A DNA stretch of 64,000 nt from NCBI RefSeq assembly GCF_049532905.1, contig NZ_CP064032.1:3038001-3102000 (forward strand), read 5' to 3'. Of this stretch, positions 50,766 through 60,474 are shown one piece after another. The translations under genes were made by a program, and so were the position numbers. Under the pieces are notes generated by a model that was given only the letters and a program-made list of their open reading frames with translations, made no database searches and was not told where the DNA came from. How positions within the stretch are numbered: the stretch's first letter is position 1; the number at the start of each line of letters is the position of its first letter. The stretch comes from Dyella_B nitratireducens (GTDB lineage: Bacteria > Pseudomonadota > Gammaproteobacteria > Xanthomonadales > Rhodanobacteraceae).

Positions 50766-51194
50766 TCAGTCTTCGAGATCGGCGTCGTCGCTGTCAGCGC
50801 GACCCACGCGACGGTCTTCACCCTCGGCGTCGTCGTCACGACGGCGGGAGGACTTGGCGTCGTCCTTTTCCTTGCTCTTGAGGATGAAGGACTGCTCGGT
50901 ATCGGCCTCGTCGCGCTTGATCACCAGGTGGCGCAGCACGGCGTCGTTGAAGCGGAAGCCCGACTCCAGCTCGTTCAGCACGCTCTGGCTCACTTCGATG
51001 TTGAGCATCACGTAGTGAGCCTTGGCCAGGTTCACGATCGGGTACGCCAGTTGACGGCGGCCCCAGTCTTCCAGACGGTGGATCTTGCCGCCGTCGGAGG
51101 CGATCAGCGTCTTGTAACGCTCGATCATCGCCGGAACCTGTTCGCTCTGGTCGGGATGGACCAGGAATACAACTTCGTAATGACGCAAGGTCAT
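50766..51194 (-). CDS. rpsF: 30S ribosomal protein S6
   Basis: A 142-residue ribosomal protein. It begins MTLRHYEVVFLVHPDQSEQV and has EDWGRRQLAYPIVNLAKAHY and FRFNDAVLRHLVIK, all typical of S6. The C-terminal 40 residues are a charged Arg/Asp/Glu tail; in E. coli RimK adds further glutamates to such a tail. An AAGGAGTTTT ribosome site precedes the ATG. The leader contains a candidate S6:S18 autoregulatory hairpin (51233-51268). Confidence 0.97.
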   Translation of the reverse strand: MTLRHYEVVFLVHPDQSEQVPAMIERYKTLIASDGGKIHRLEDWGRRQLAYPIVNLAKAHYVMLNIEVSQSVLNELESGFRFNDAVLRHLVIKRDEADTEQSFILKSKEKDDAKSSRRRDDDAEGEDRRVGRADSDDADLED

Positions 51195-51232
51195 CGGGAA
51201 AACTCCTTAAGGATGCGACCCTTACGGGCCTC

Positions 51233-51268
51233 GCAGCCTCCCGCGGCATGCGGTGAGGCAAGGGCTGC
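51233..51268 (-). promoter_or_regulatory. Hairpin in the rpsF leader, possible S6:S18 binding site
   Basis: GCAGCC (51268-51263 on the minus strand) pairs with GGCTGC (51238-51233) around a loop containing CACCGCATGCCGCGG. Many bacteria carry an S6:S18-binding hairpin with a CCG element upstream of rpsF that represses the operon. Position and the CCG triplets fit, but the bulge arrangement was not verified. Confidence 0.4.
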
Positions 51269-51359
51269 CTGGCGCCTGTTTGGCGTAGACAGAAGCGGAA
51301 TTGTAAGCGGGGTGAACGAGCGGACGCAAGTCGCTGAATTAGCTGAGGCTACGTGCAGC

Positions 51360-51686
51360 TCAGCCGACGGTGAAGCTCTCCCCGCACCCGCACTCGCCCG
51401 TGGCGTTGGGGTTGCGGAACACGAAACTGGCATTGAGCCCCTGGCGCTGGAAGTCGATCTCGGTGCCTTCCACCAGCGGCAGGCTCTTGGCGTCGACGAT
51501 CACTGGCACGCCTTCGATCTGGAACGTCTGGTCGTCCTCGCCCAGTTGCTCGGCCAGATCCACCACATACGCAAAACCCGAGCACCCGGTGCGCTTCACG
51601 CCGAAACGGACGCCAGCGGCAGACGGCGCCTGCGCGAGGAACTGGCGCATGCGTTGCTGAGCGGAGGGGGTGATTGAGATAGTCAT
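51360..51686 (-). CDS. erpA: A-type iron-sulfur carrier protein (IscA/ErpA family)
   Basis: A 108-residue Fe-S carrier delivering clusters to apo-proteins. The three conserved cysteines are Cys35 in VKRTGCSGFAYVVDLAE and Cys99/Cys101 in GECGCGESFTV. It stands alone, without isc or suf genes nearby, which favours ErpA over IscA or SufA, but the three are hard to tell apart by sequence. It is divergent from asnS. Confidence 0.82.
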   Translation of the reverse strand: MTISITPSAQQRMRQFLAQAPSAAGVRFGVKRTGCSGFAYVVDLAEQLGEDDQTFQIEGVPVIVDAKSLPLVEGTEIDFQRQGLNASFVFRNPNATGECGCGESFTVG

Positions 51687-51815
51687 AGGGACAACGGTTC
51701 TAAATCGGGCACTTGAGCACGTTGGGCATGTCGCAGTGCGGCACGACTACATTATCATGCCCGCTTGCCTTCACGCCCATGAACAGATGGGCGCCTCTTC
51801 CAGGAGTTTCAATCC

Positions 51816-53216
<1,401 letters not shown>

Positions 53217-53230
53217 TTTCTTAAGCACCT

Positions 53231-54028
53231 ATGCGTCTCAAACTGGTACTCCTATTTGCATCCATCCTGGTGCTTGCCGCCTGCCATAGCGTCAAGCTGC
53301 CCAAGTTTCCGCTGCCTACCGATCTGCTGCCACAAAGTCAGCCGATCCGTCCGCTGGCAGATGCCAAGAAGGCACTCGCCGACGCCACGCCCTGTTGCAC
53401 GACCTTCGCCGACTTCTCGTACCAGGCACGACTGCCTTGGCAGCCGCAGCGCTTTGAACTCGGCCCCGGCAGCCAGGTAGCGGCCATCAACGGTTCGCGC
53501 AGCTACTTTCTGAGCTTCACGCTGCCGCAGGACGTGAAACTGCCTTACAAGGTCGGCATTAAGTCGGAGCTGGTCGGTCGCTCCGTCACCAGCAGCAGCT
53601 ATCTGTTCGCGCCTACCGTGGTGCAACTCGATGAAGCGTTCCAGCCGATCGACTCGCAAGACGTGAAACTATGCGAATACATGGGCTGGACCAATAACGA
53701 CAGCGGTGCATTCGGCAGCGTTGAAGTCACTGATACCCGCGTGCGCTATCTGGTGATCTATAGCTCCGCCAAGCAGCAATCGGACAACACGTACTGGGAA
53801 CAATCGGCCAGCACGTTCTCCACCACCAGCAGCACCACGCCAACCGCCACGACCATGGGCGGCAGCTACAAGATCCAGCATGGACCAGAAGGCGTGGTGT
53901 GGGTCGGCCTGATGGACAAAAGCTATAAGCAAGCCGTGAGCAAGGCCGTCTGCGGCAAGGCCCCGCAAGGCAACGGCCTGCTTAACTCGATTGGCGCGGA
54001 TCTAGGCGTGACGCGGAGAAGCCCTTGA
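53231..54028 (+). CDS. MalM-like lipoprotein
   Basis: A 265-residue lipoprotein: MRLKLVLLFASILVLAAC is a lipoprotein signal with the lipobox LAAC (cysteine at 18). The mature part resembles the MalM family of periplasmic proteins: ADATPCCTTFADFSYQARLP, then FLSFTLPQDVKLPYKVGI and VRYLVIYSSAKQQ. A Ser/Thr-rich stretch precedes the C-terminus. MalM in E. coli belongs to the maltose regulon and its function is unknown; there are no maltose genes here. It starts 15 bases after asnS and overlaps the next gene by four bases. Confidence 0.65.
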   Translation: MRLKLVLLFASILVLAACHSVKLPKFPLPTDLLPQSQPIRPLADAKKALADATPCCTTFADFSYQARLPWQPQRFELGPGSQVAAINGSRSYFLSFTLPQDVKLPYKVGIKSELVGRSVTSSSYLFAPTVVQLDEAFQPIDSQDVKLCEYMGWTNNDSGAFGSVEVTDTRVRYLVIYSSAKQQSDNTYWEQSASTFSTTSSTTPTATTMGGSYKIQHGPEGVVWVGLMDKSYKQAVSKAVCGKAPQGNGLLNSIGADLGVTRRSP

Positions 54029-54351
54029 TTCCCGTTGTGGTCTACATCGGTTTGCTGTTGATTGGCCTTGCCTGCTTCATCACGCATGCCGTGTTGCCAT
54101 TCCGCATAGCCAAGCATTTGCGCGAAGACTATCCGCAACACTGGAGAGTAATCGTGGATACCGGGGGCGCACAGGCCGCGCACGGTCCACAATTGTGGCT
54201 GCGCATGCAGAGCGTGCTGCGCTCACCAGCCATCGCTGCGATCGACGATGCCGCGATCACACGCCTGTGGCGTACCTGGCGTTACAGTCAGTGGCTGGCT
54301 TGGGGCTGCTGGCTCGCCGCGTTGGCCATGCAATGGCACAGCCGTTCCTGA
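54025..54351 (+). CDS. Small membrane protein of unknown function
   Basis: A 108-residue protein with an N-terminal hydrophobic helix (VVVYIGLLLIGLACFITHAVL) and a C-terminal one (YSQWLAWGCWLAALAMQW), with a charged loop of about 55 residues between. The start is TTG 54025, overlapping the previous stop (TTGA). It matches no family that I recognise. Coupling to the MalM-like lipoprotein suggests that the two act together in the envelope. Confidence 0.65.
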   Translation: MIPVVVYIGLLLIGLACFITHAVLPFRIAKHLREDYPQHWRVIVDTGGAQAAHGPQLWLRMQSVLRSPAIAAIDDAAITRLWRTWRYSQWLAWGCWLAALAMQWHSRS

Positions 54352-54364
54352 AAAAGGAGATCAC

Positions 54365-55156
54365 ATGGATTTGAATCTGAGCGGACGTCACGCCCTGGTG
54401 TGTGGCGCATCGCAAGGCATCGGCCGCGCTACGGCCATCGAACTTGCCGAACTCGGCGCCGATGTCACCCTGCTGGCGCGCTCCGCCGAACAACTCACCA
54501 TGTTGGCTGAGAGCCTGCCGCGCAAGCATGCTTCACAAAAGCACACATGGCACAGCGTAGACATGCTGGACACCAACGCGCTGAAGGCTGCCGCTTTTGA
54601 CATCGTCGAAGCCAACCCGGTGCATATCCTGATCAACAACACCGGTGGCCCGCCCGGTGGCCCTATCCACAGCGCTGAGACTGTTGCCTTCGCAGATACC
54701 TTTCGCCAACACGTGCTGGCCGCGCACACACTGCTACAGTCGGTATTGCCTGGCATGCGCGACAGTGCCTACGGGCGTGTCGTGAACGTGATTTCCACCT
54801 CGGTGAAAGAACCGATCCCCGGACTTGGCGTCTCCAATACCGTTCGTGCCGCGATGGCTGCCTGGGCCAAGACGATGGCCATCGAATTGGCTGCAGATGG
54901 CATCACCGTCAACAATGTGCTGCCTGGTTACACTCGCACGGCCCGGCTGGACGGCATTCTGACCATGCAAGCCCAAAAGACTGGGCGCAACGAACAAGAA
55001 TTGGCGAAGGAAATGGCCGCCGCGGTGCCAGCACGGCGCTTCGGTGAACCTGGCGAAGTAGCTGCGGTGATTGCGTTCCTTTGCACGCCAGCAGCCGCTT
55101 ACGTCAATGGTGTGAGCATTGCGGTCGATGGAGGGCGTACGAAAGCGTTGAGCTAA
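54365..55156 (+). CDS. Atypical short-chain dehydrogenase lacking the catalytic Tyr/Lys
   Basis: A 263-residue SDR-fold protein. The dinucleotide motif GASQGIG is at residues 14-20 and ILINNTGG is normal. With Ser144 as the catalytic serine, the tyrosine position is Ser157 and the lysine position Arg161 (VSNTVRAAMAAWAKT). The C-terminal VLPGYTRTARLDG and FLCTPAAAYVNGVSIAVDGG are those of classical SDRs. Standard reductase chemistry is therefore doubtful; a lyase-like, isomerase or binding role is possible. It lies upstream of the aminomuconate semialdehyde dehydrogenase gene by 74 bases. Confidence 0.82.
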   Translation: MDLNLSGRHALVCGASQGIGRATAIELAELGADVTLLARSAEQLTMLAESLPRKHASQKHTWHSVDMLDTNALKAAAFDIVEANPVHILINNTGGPPGGPIHSAETVAFADTFRQHVLAAHTLLQSVLPGMRDSAYGRVVNVISTSVKEPIPGLGVSNTVRAAMAAWAKTMAIELAADGITVNNVLPGYTRTARLDGILTMQAQKTGRNEQELAKEMAAAVPARRFGEPGEVAAVIAFLCTPAAAYVNGVSIAVDGGRTKALS

Positions 55157-55230
55157 TTGTCGTAAGGCGACATGCATACGTACGGCCGCGTCCGGTGCAT
55201 TCCACCCGAACAGGTTCTAAGCTTGCAAGG

Positions 55231-56682
55231 ATGCTAAGCACACGCCTCGCCAACCTCATCGACGGTCGCCTGCAGGCTCCGGTGGACGATCACTGGCTCG
55301 ACGTCTACGAACCCGCCACCGGCGCGGTGTTCGCGCAATGCCCTGATTCCACCGCTGCCGACATCCATGCCGCCGTCAAGGCAGCCCAAAAGGCAGCGCC
55401 GACTTGGGCTGCAACGCCCGTCGAAACACGCGCCAGTCTGCTGCATAAGCTCGCCGATCTGATCGAAGCCAGACTCGACGCATTCGCCGAGCTCGAATCG
55501 CGCGACAGCGGCAAGCCCGTAGCGCTTGCCAAGCGTCTGGATATTCCGCGCGCCGTATCCAATCTACGCTTCTTCGCCGCCGCCATCATCGGCTGGGAGA
55601 GCGAATCGCACGCGATGGAAGGCGGCGCGATCAACTACACCTTGCGCCATCCGCTTGGTGTGGTCGGCTGCATCAGTCCGTGGAATCTGCCGCTATACCT
55701 CTTCACCTGGAAGATCGCACCCGCGTTGGCCAGCGGCAATGCCGTGGTCGCCAAGCCGTCCGAAATCACGCCTTGTACCGCAGCGTTGCTTGGTGAGTTG
55801 AGCATTGAAGCCGGCTTTCCAGCCGGCGTACTGAACATCGTGCAAGGCCGTGGCCCCACGACAGGTCAAGCCATCATCGAGCATCCCGCGATCAAGGCCA
55901 TTTCGTTCACCGGCAGCACGCGCACCGGAGCTAGCATTGCCGCCACGGCCGCGCCGCGATTCAAGAAAGTGTCGCTGGAAATGGGCGGCAAGAACCCGGC
56001 CATCGTGTTCGCCGATGCCGACCTCAGCGAGGAAAACCTCGACACCATTGTGCGCTCAGGTTTCGCCAACCAGGGGGAGATCTGCCTGTGCGGCTCGCGT
56101 CTGCTGGTGCAGCACTCGATCTACGATAGCTTCCGCGAACGCTATCTCGCCAAAGTACAAGCACTGCGAGTGGGCGATCCGCAACAAGCCTCCACCGATC
56201 TCGGCGCCTTGGTATCGCGCGAGCATTTCGACAAGGTGATGCACTGCATTGAGCAGGCACGCAAGGAAGGCGGGCGCGTTCTCTGCGGTGGTGGCGAGCT
56301 GAAGCTCGATGGACGCTGTTCCGAAGGCTGGTTTATCGCGCCCACTGTGATCGAAGGGTTGTCCAACGACACCCCGACCAATCAGCAAGAAATCTTCGGC
56401 CCGGTGGTCACGCTGATCCCGTTCGAAGACGAAGCCGAGGCCATCGCCATCGCCAACGGCACTGGCTATGGACTTGCCGCGTCACTATGGACCCAGGATC
56501 TGTCGCGTGCGCATCGCTTGGGTGCACAGTTGGAATTCGGCATCGTGTGGATCAACTGCTGGCTGCTGCGCGATCTGCGCACGCCCTTTGGCGGCAGCAA
56601 GCAATCCGGTGTCGGTCGGGAGGGCGGCGTAGAAGCGCTGCGCTTCTTCACCGAGCCGCGCAATATTTGCATTCGCTACTGA
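55231..56682 (+). CDS. nbaE: 2-Aminomuconate 6-semialdehyde dehydrogenase
   Basis: A 483-residue NAD-dependent aldehyde dehydrogenase. The catalytic cysteine is residue 285 in NQGEICLCGSRLLVQ, the catalytic glutamate is in SLEMGGKNP, and the fold signature is CISPWNLPLYLFTWKIAPAL. The C-terminal WINCWLLRDLRTPFGGSKQS, with its WLLRDLRTPFGG arginine region, is characteristic of the ALDH8/aminomuconate- and hydroxymuconate-semialdehyde dehydrogenase group. The nearby aminomuconate deaminase and the ACMSD gene at 10.8 kb support the aminomuconate substrate. Hydroxymuconic semialdehyde (meta-cleavage) is the alternative. Confidence 0.88.
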   Translation: MLSTRLANLIDGRLQAPVDDHWLDVYEPATGAVFAQCPDSTAADIHAAVKAAQKAAPTWAATPVETRASLLHKLADLIEARLDAFAELESRDSGKPVALAKRLDIPRAVSNLRFFAAAIIGWESESHAMEGGAINYTLRHPLGVVGCISPWNLPLYLFTWKIAPALASGNAVVAKPSEITPCTAALLGELSIEAGFPAGVLNIVQGRGPTTGQAIIEHPAIKAISFTGSTRTGASIAATAAPRFKKVSLEMGGKNPAIVFADADLSEENLDTIVRSGFANQGEICLCGSRLLVQHSIYDSFRERYLAKVQALRVGDPQQASTDLGALVSREHFDKVMHCIEQARKEGGRVLCGGGELKLDGRCSEGWFIAPTVIEGLSNDTPTNQQEIFGPVVTLIPFEDEAEAIAIANGTGYGLAASLWTQDLSRAHRLGAQLEFGIVWINCWLLRDLRTPFGGSKQSGVGREGGVEALRFFTEPRNICIRY

Positions 56683-56692
56683 GGAAAACATC

Positions 56693-57361
56693 TTGAGCAG
56701 TCCACTGCAAGATCTGATCGACAGCAACCGTCGCTGGTCGGCGTCGGTGTCGGAAGCCGATCCGAAATTCTTCGAGCGCCTGGCCAAGCAGCAATCGCCC
56801 AAATACCTCTGGATCGGCTGCTCCGACTCGCGAGTCCCCGCCACGCAGATCGTCGATCTGCCGCCCGGCGAGATCTTCGTGCAACGCAATGTCGCCAATG
56901 TGGTGTCGCACACGGATCTCAACTGCCTCAGCACCATCCAGTTCGCCGTGGACGTCCTTAAAGTGGAGCACATCATCGTGGTTGGCCATTACGGTTGCGG
57001 CGGCGTGCAGGCCGTCCTGGACGAGCGCCGGCTCGGCCTGGTTGACAACTGGCTGCGCCACGTGGGCGATGTAGCCCACAAGCACGTGGACAAACTGGCA
57101 ACGCTGGATTCCATGCCTCTGCGCAACATGCGATTGTGCGAACTCAATGCGATCGAGCAGGTAGTCAACGTCTGCCAGACCACCATCCTGATGGACGCCT
57201 GGGATCGTGGCCAACCGCTTTCGGTGCACGCGTGGTGCTACAGCCTCTCCAATGGCCACATGCATGACCTGGGCATGCACGTTTCCTCGCGCGAATCCCT
57301 GCGCCCCAGCTACGAACAAGCGTTAGAGCTCCTGATGCGCCGCGCAAAGGAACTGCGATGA
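56693..57361 (+). CDS. can: Beta-class carbonic anhydrase
   Basis: A 222-residue enzyme interconverting CO2 and bicarbonate. Zinc ligands are Cys43, His99 and Cys102, with the Asp45-Arg47 dyad in IGCSDSRVPATQ; the second set is VVGHYGCGGV. The start is TTG 56693 with GAGG seven bases upstream; it begins ten bases after the dehydrogenase gene. Its stop overlaps the deaminase start as ATGA, so carbonic anhydrase and aminomuconate deaminase are translated together. Confidence 0.95.
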   Translation: MSSPLQDLIDSNRRWSASVSEADPKFFERLAKQQSPKYLWIGCSDSRVPATQIVDLPPGEIFVQRNVANVVSHTDLNCLSTIQFAVDVLKVEHIIVVGHYGCGGVQAVLDERRLGLVDNWLRHVGDVAHKHVDKLATLDSMPLRNMRLCELNAIEQVVNVCQTTILMDAWDRGQPLSVHAWCYSLSNGHMHDLGMHVSSRESLRPSYEQALELLMRRAKELR

Positions 57362-57786
57362 GCAACGTCGTACGCACCGATATGGCCCCTGCCCCGGTAG
57401 GCGCCTATCCACATGCGCGCCGCGTGGGAGATCTGCTGTTTCTTTCTGGTGTCGGACCGCGTGAGCCCGGTACTAACCGCATACCCGGCAACATCCATGA
57501 CGCAGAAGGAAAGCTGATCGGCTACGACATCGAACAGCAGTGCCGGCAAGTGTTCGCGAACGTGCGTGCCGTGCTCGAAGCAAGCGGGGCACATTGGGAA
57601 GATCTGGTCGACATCACCGTGTTCCTCACCGACATGGCGCAAGACTTTCCCATCTACAACCGCCTCTACGCGGAATATTTCCAAGGTGTAGATGCCTGCC
57701 GCACCACACTGGGCATTACCGCATTGCCGACACCGATCGCGATCGAGTTGAAGTGCATCGCCGCGCTGCCGGCTCCACGCTCGTAA
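57358..57786 (+). CDS. nbaF: 2-Aminomuconate deaminase (RidA/YjgF family)
   Basis: A 142-residue RidA-fold protein. APVGAYPHARRVGDLLFLSG at the start and ALPTPIAIELKCIAALP at the end are close to the NbaF/AmnD aminomuconate deaminases rather than to general RidA, which would have a conserved arginine for imine hydrolysis in a KMRVKIEAIA-like position. It would release ammonia from 2-aminomuconate after the preceding dehydrogenase. The operon order (dehydrogenase, carbonic anhydrase, deaminase) supports this. A terminator hairpin follows, facing the opposite gene. Confidence 0.85.
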   Translation: MSNVVRTDMAPAPVGAYPHARRVGDLLFLSGVGPREPGTNRIPGNIHDAEGKLIGYDIEQQCRQVFANVRAVLEASGAHWEDLVDITVFLTDMAQDFPIYNRLYAEYFQGVDACRTTLGITALPTPIAIELKCIAALPAPRS

Positions 57787-57812
57787 AACCAAGCCCATAA
57801 AATCAAACCCAT

Positions 57813-57843
57813 AAAAAAACCCGGGGGCCTTCGCCCACCGGGT
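57813..57843 (-). terminator. Intrinsic terminator of the small secreted-protein gene
   Basis: On the minus strand ACCCGG (57843-57838) pairs with CCGGGT (57824-57819), with an inner GGGC/GCCC stem around GAAG, followed by TTTTTT. It ends the gene at 57868-58092 and lies between convergent genes, so it may also act on the nbaF transcript. Confidence 0.85.
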
Positions 57844-57867
57844 CTTTCATCCGAATGGATGAGGAGA

Positions 57868-58092
57868 TTACTTGCCAGCGGTGCCGCTGGAAGCCGGCTC
57901 GCTGCTGCTGGCCTTCTTCGACTTGTGGGTCTTATGGGTGGTCGAAGAGGACTTGGTGTGATGGGTGTGCTTGGCGGGGGCCGACGTCGACGCGGCAGCC
58001 GGGGCAGCAGCCGACGAGTCCTGAGCCAGCACCGAACCGGAAAGAGCGACACCTGCCACGAGCAGGGAAGCGATCGCAAGTTTACGCATCAT
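57868..58092 (-). CDS. Small secreted Ala/Ser/Lys/His-rich protein
   Basis: A 74-residue protein with a signal peptide (RKLAIASLLVAGVALSGSVLAQ, cleavage after VLA). The mature 50 residues are low-complexity, rich in Ala, Ser, Thr, Lys and His (KHTHHTKSSSTTHKTHKSKK), highly basic and probably disordered. Three ATGs (58098, 58092, 58089) are possible starts; 58092 has GAGG nine bases upstream. It resembles acid-shock protein Asr in composition only. Histidine clusters could bind metal or buffer protons; this is speculation. No CDS is seen in the 197 bases to hutG. Confidence 0.75.
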   Translation of the reverse strand: MMRKLAIASLLVAGVALSGSVLAQDSSAAAPAAASTSAPAKHTHHTKSSSTTHKTHKSKKASSSEPASSGTAGK

Positions 58093-58289
58093 GATCATGA
58101 GCCTCGAGATTTTTTAGTCGCCACGGACCCGGCCGGAACCCGGCTATCGCGGGCGGCGTGACGGCCCTAACAATGCAACCACTTCGGCATACCGAAACTG
58201 AACGAGCGTAGGAAAACTTCGAGTTACCGGTAGCTATTTAAACAAACCATGCCAGGCAGGCTCTTGCTACCTGCCATGTCTGACAGGCA

Positions 58290-59069
58290 TCAGACAAGGC
58301 AGCAACGCAACAACTCACGAAGGGTGGCCTGGACTGCAGAGGCCTTGGCCTCATCCCAGGCGAAGCTCTCCTCGTCCATGTACTGGCATTGCGCCAGTTC
58401 CAGCTGCACCGCCTGCACACCCTCCGCCGGCTGCCCGTAATGGCGGGTGATGTAGCCACCCTTGAAGCGCCCATTGACCACGAAATCGTAGCGGCGCTGG
58501 GCTTCCAGGACGTTGGTCAGCTGCCACTGGAGATCGGCACTGCAGCTTGCGCCATCGGCGGTGCCCAGGTTGAAGTCCGGCAGGCGCCCTTCGAACAGCA
58601 TGGGTACGTGGCTCTTGATGGAATGGCCGTCCCACAGCACCACTCGGCCGTGCAGGGCCTTCAGCCTTGCCAGCTCTCCGGCCAGGGCCTCGTGATAGGG
58701 GCGCCACCATGTCTCGACGCGTTGGCGGATGTCATCCACATCCGGCTCCTGCCCATCCAGGTAGAGCGGTTCGCCATCGAAGCCAATCGTGGGCGCCAGC
58801 CCCGTTTCACGACGCCCCGGATACAGGGCATGGCCATCGGCGGGACGATTGAGATCAACCACATAGCGCGAGGCCACCGGCTTGATCACGCTGGCCCCCA
58901 GCTCTTGCACCAGCGGTTCGTAGAGCCGCGCAACGTGCCAGTCGGTATCTGGGACGCGGCGCGCGCTGGGTTGCATCCGCGCGGCCAGATCGTCGGGAAG
59001 CAAGGTGCCGTTATGCGGCAGGCTGATGAGTAGCGGCACATTGCCGCGGGTAAGCGTGAAGGTATCCAT
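58290..59069 (-). CDS. hutG: N-formylglutamate amidohydrolase
   Basis: A 259-residue zinc hydrolase releasing formate and glutamate in the last step of five-step histidine degradation. Family segments are VPLLISLPHNGTLLPDDLAA at the start, DTDWHVARLY, VVDLNRPADG, and the metal histidine in VVLWDGHSIKSHVP. The C-terminal NGRFKGGYITRHYGQP is typical. No other hut genes are in the window, so it is either detached from a hut operon or acts on another formylated substrate. Confidence 0.9.
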   Translation of the reverse strand: MDTFTLTRGNVPLLISLPHNGTLLPDDLAARMQPSARRVPDTDWHVARLYEPLVQELGASVIKPVASRYVVDLNRPADGHALYPGRRETGLAPTIGFDGEPLYLDGQEPDVDDIRQRVETWWRPYHEALAGELARLKALHGRVVLWDGHSIKSHVPMLFEGRLPDFNLGTADGASCSADLQWQLTNVLEAQRRYDFVVNGRFKGGYITRHYGQPAEGVQAVQLELAQCQYMDEESFAWDEAKASAVQATLRELLRCCLV

Positions 59070-59093
59070 TCCTCCAGTGTCGCCCGTCTGCGC

Positions 59094-60440
59094 TCAGTGC
59101 AGCAACAGCAGCTCCTCCGCCGCCGTGGGATGGATCGCGATAGTCGACTTGAGGTCCTGCCAAGTCAGGCCTTTCTGCATCGCCACCGCAAAACCTTGCA
59201 GCAATTCGTCGCTGCCCGGCCCCAGCACGTGGATGCCAACCACCTTGCGCTCTTCGCCCACGCTCAGCAGTTTCACCACGTTTTGCTCGGAACGACCCGC
59301 CACCATCCACAGCAAAGGCGTATAGCGGCCGGTGTGCACGTTCACTGCATCGCCATAGCGGGCACGCGCCTGTTGTTCAGTAAGACCGACCGAACCCAGC
59401 GGCGGCTCGGAGAACACTACGCTGGGAATGACGCTGTCATCGAACTTCGCATCGGCGTGTCCACCGATCAGCCGCTCCGCCAAAGCGCGCCCCGCCGCAA
59501 CCGCCACGGGGGTAAGCGCCCTGCGATCGGTCACGTCACCCACGGCATAGATGCCAGGCACGCTGGTGTTCTGGAAGGCATCGACCAGTACATGGCCGGC
59601 TTCGTCGCATTCAACGCCGAGTTGTTCGAGGCCTAAGTCATCGCTGTTGGGAACGCGTCCAACGGCCCACAACACGGCATCGTAAATACCGTGCTCGACG
59701 CCGCCCGTCGCCTCCAACGTGACCTCGCCCGGTTGCCCGCGCGCTGCCTTGATCTGCGTGTTGCGCACGATGCGAATACCGTGCGACTGCATTTGCACAG
59801 CCAACGCCTCAACCAGTTCAAGATCGAAGCCAGTCAACAGATTCTCGCGAACCAGCAAATCCACCTGGCAGCCCAAGCTGCGCATCACGCAAGCAAACTC
59901 CACCGCTACGTAGCCGCCGCCCACGATGGCGATGTGCTGCGGCGGCGCATCGAGCATGAATATCTGGTCGGACAGCATGCCCAGCTCGAAGCCCTGCATG
60001 TCGAGCCGGCGTGGACGTGCACCCGTGGCGATCACGATATGCGGCGCACTGAACTGCGTGCCCTGTGCCGTCACCACCATATCGTTTGAAGCAAGCCGCG
60101 CTGCTTCAGCCATCACGCGTATGTCTGCCATATCCAGGCGCGTTGCATAGCGATGCCGGATACCGGCGATGTATTGATCGCGCAAGGTGCGAAAGCGTGC
60201 CCAATCCAGACGCAGCGATGTCGTTTCGAAACCGATTTCGGCGCCAATCCGATGCATGTCGGCAATCTGCGCGGCGAACCACATCGCCTTCTTCGGTACG
60301 CATCCACGGTTCACGCAGGTGCCGCCGAGTGCATCCGGATCGAACAGCGCGACGCGTGCACCAAGTCGCGCCGCATGCTGTGCGGCGCTCAGTCCGCCGG
60401 AACCTGCCCCCAGGACGATCAGGTCGAAGCGCTCGCTCAT
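59094..60440 (-). CDS. gor: Glutathione-disulfide reductase
   Basis: A 448-residue FAD- and NADPH-dependent oxidoreductase. The FAD motif is LIVLGAGSGGLSAA, and the redox-active cysteines are Cys42 and Cys47 in GGTCVNRGCVPKK. The NADPH motif region is IAIVGGGYVAVEFA, and the C-terminal catalytic His-Glu lies in IAIHPTAAEELLLL. The Ala-rich PTAAEE end and the VNRGCVPKK form fit glutathione reductase; a related thiol reductase is possible. ATG 60440 is chosen over an in-frame codon eight residues upstream. Confidence 0.92.
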   Translation of the reverse strand: MSERFDLIVLGAGSGGLSAAQHAARLGARVALFDPDALGGTCVNRGCVPKKAMWFAAQIADMHRIGAEIGFETTSLRLDWARFRTLRDQYIAGIRHRYATRLDMADIRVMAEAARLASNDMVVTAQGTQFSAPHIVIATGARPRRLDMQGFELGMLSDQIFMLDAPPQHIAIVGGGYVAVEFACVMRSLGCQVDLLVRENLLTGFDLELVEALAVQMQSHGIRIVRNTQIKAARGQPGEVTLEATGGVEHGIYDAVLWAVGRVPNSDDLGLEQLGVECDEAGHVLVDAFQNTSVPGIYAVGDVTDRRALTPVAVAAGRALAERLIGGHADAKFDDSVIPSVVFSEPPLGSVGLTEQQARARYGDAVNVHTGRYTPLLWMVAGRSEQNVVKLLSVGEERKVVGIHVLGPGSDELLQGFAVAMQKGLTWQDLKSTIAIHPTAAEELLLLH

Positions 60441-60474
60441 GCATCCTCCGGAATGGATTATCAACTATTCAGAT

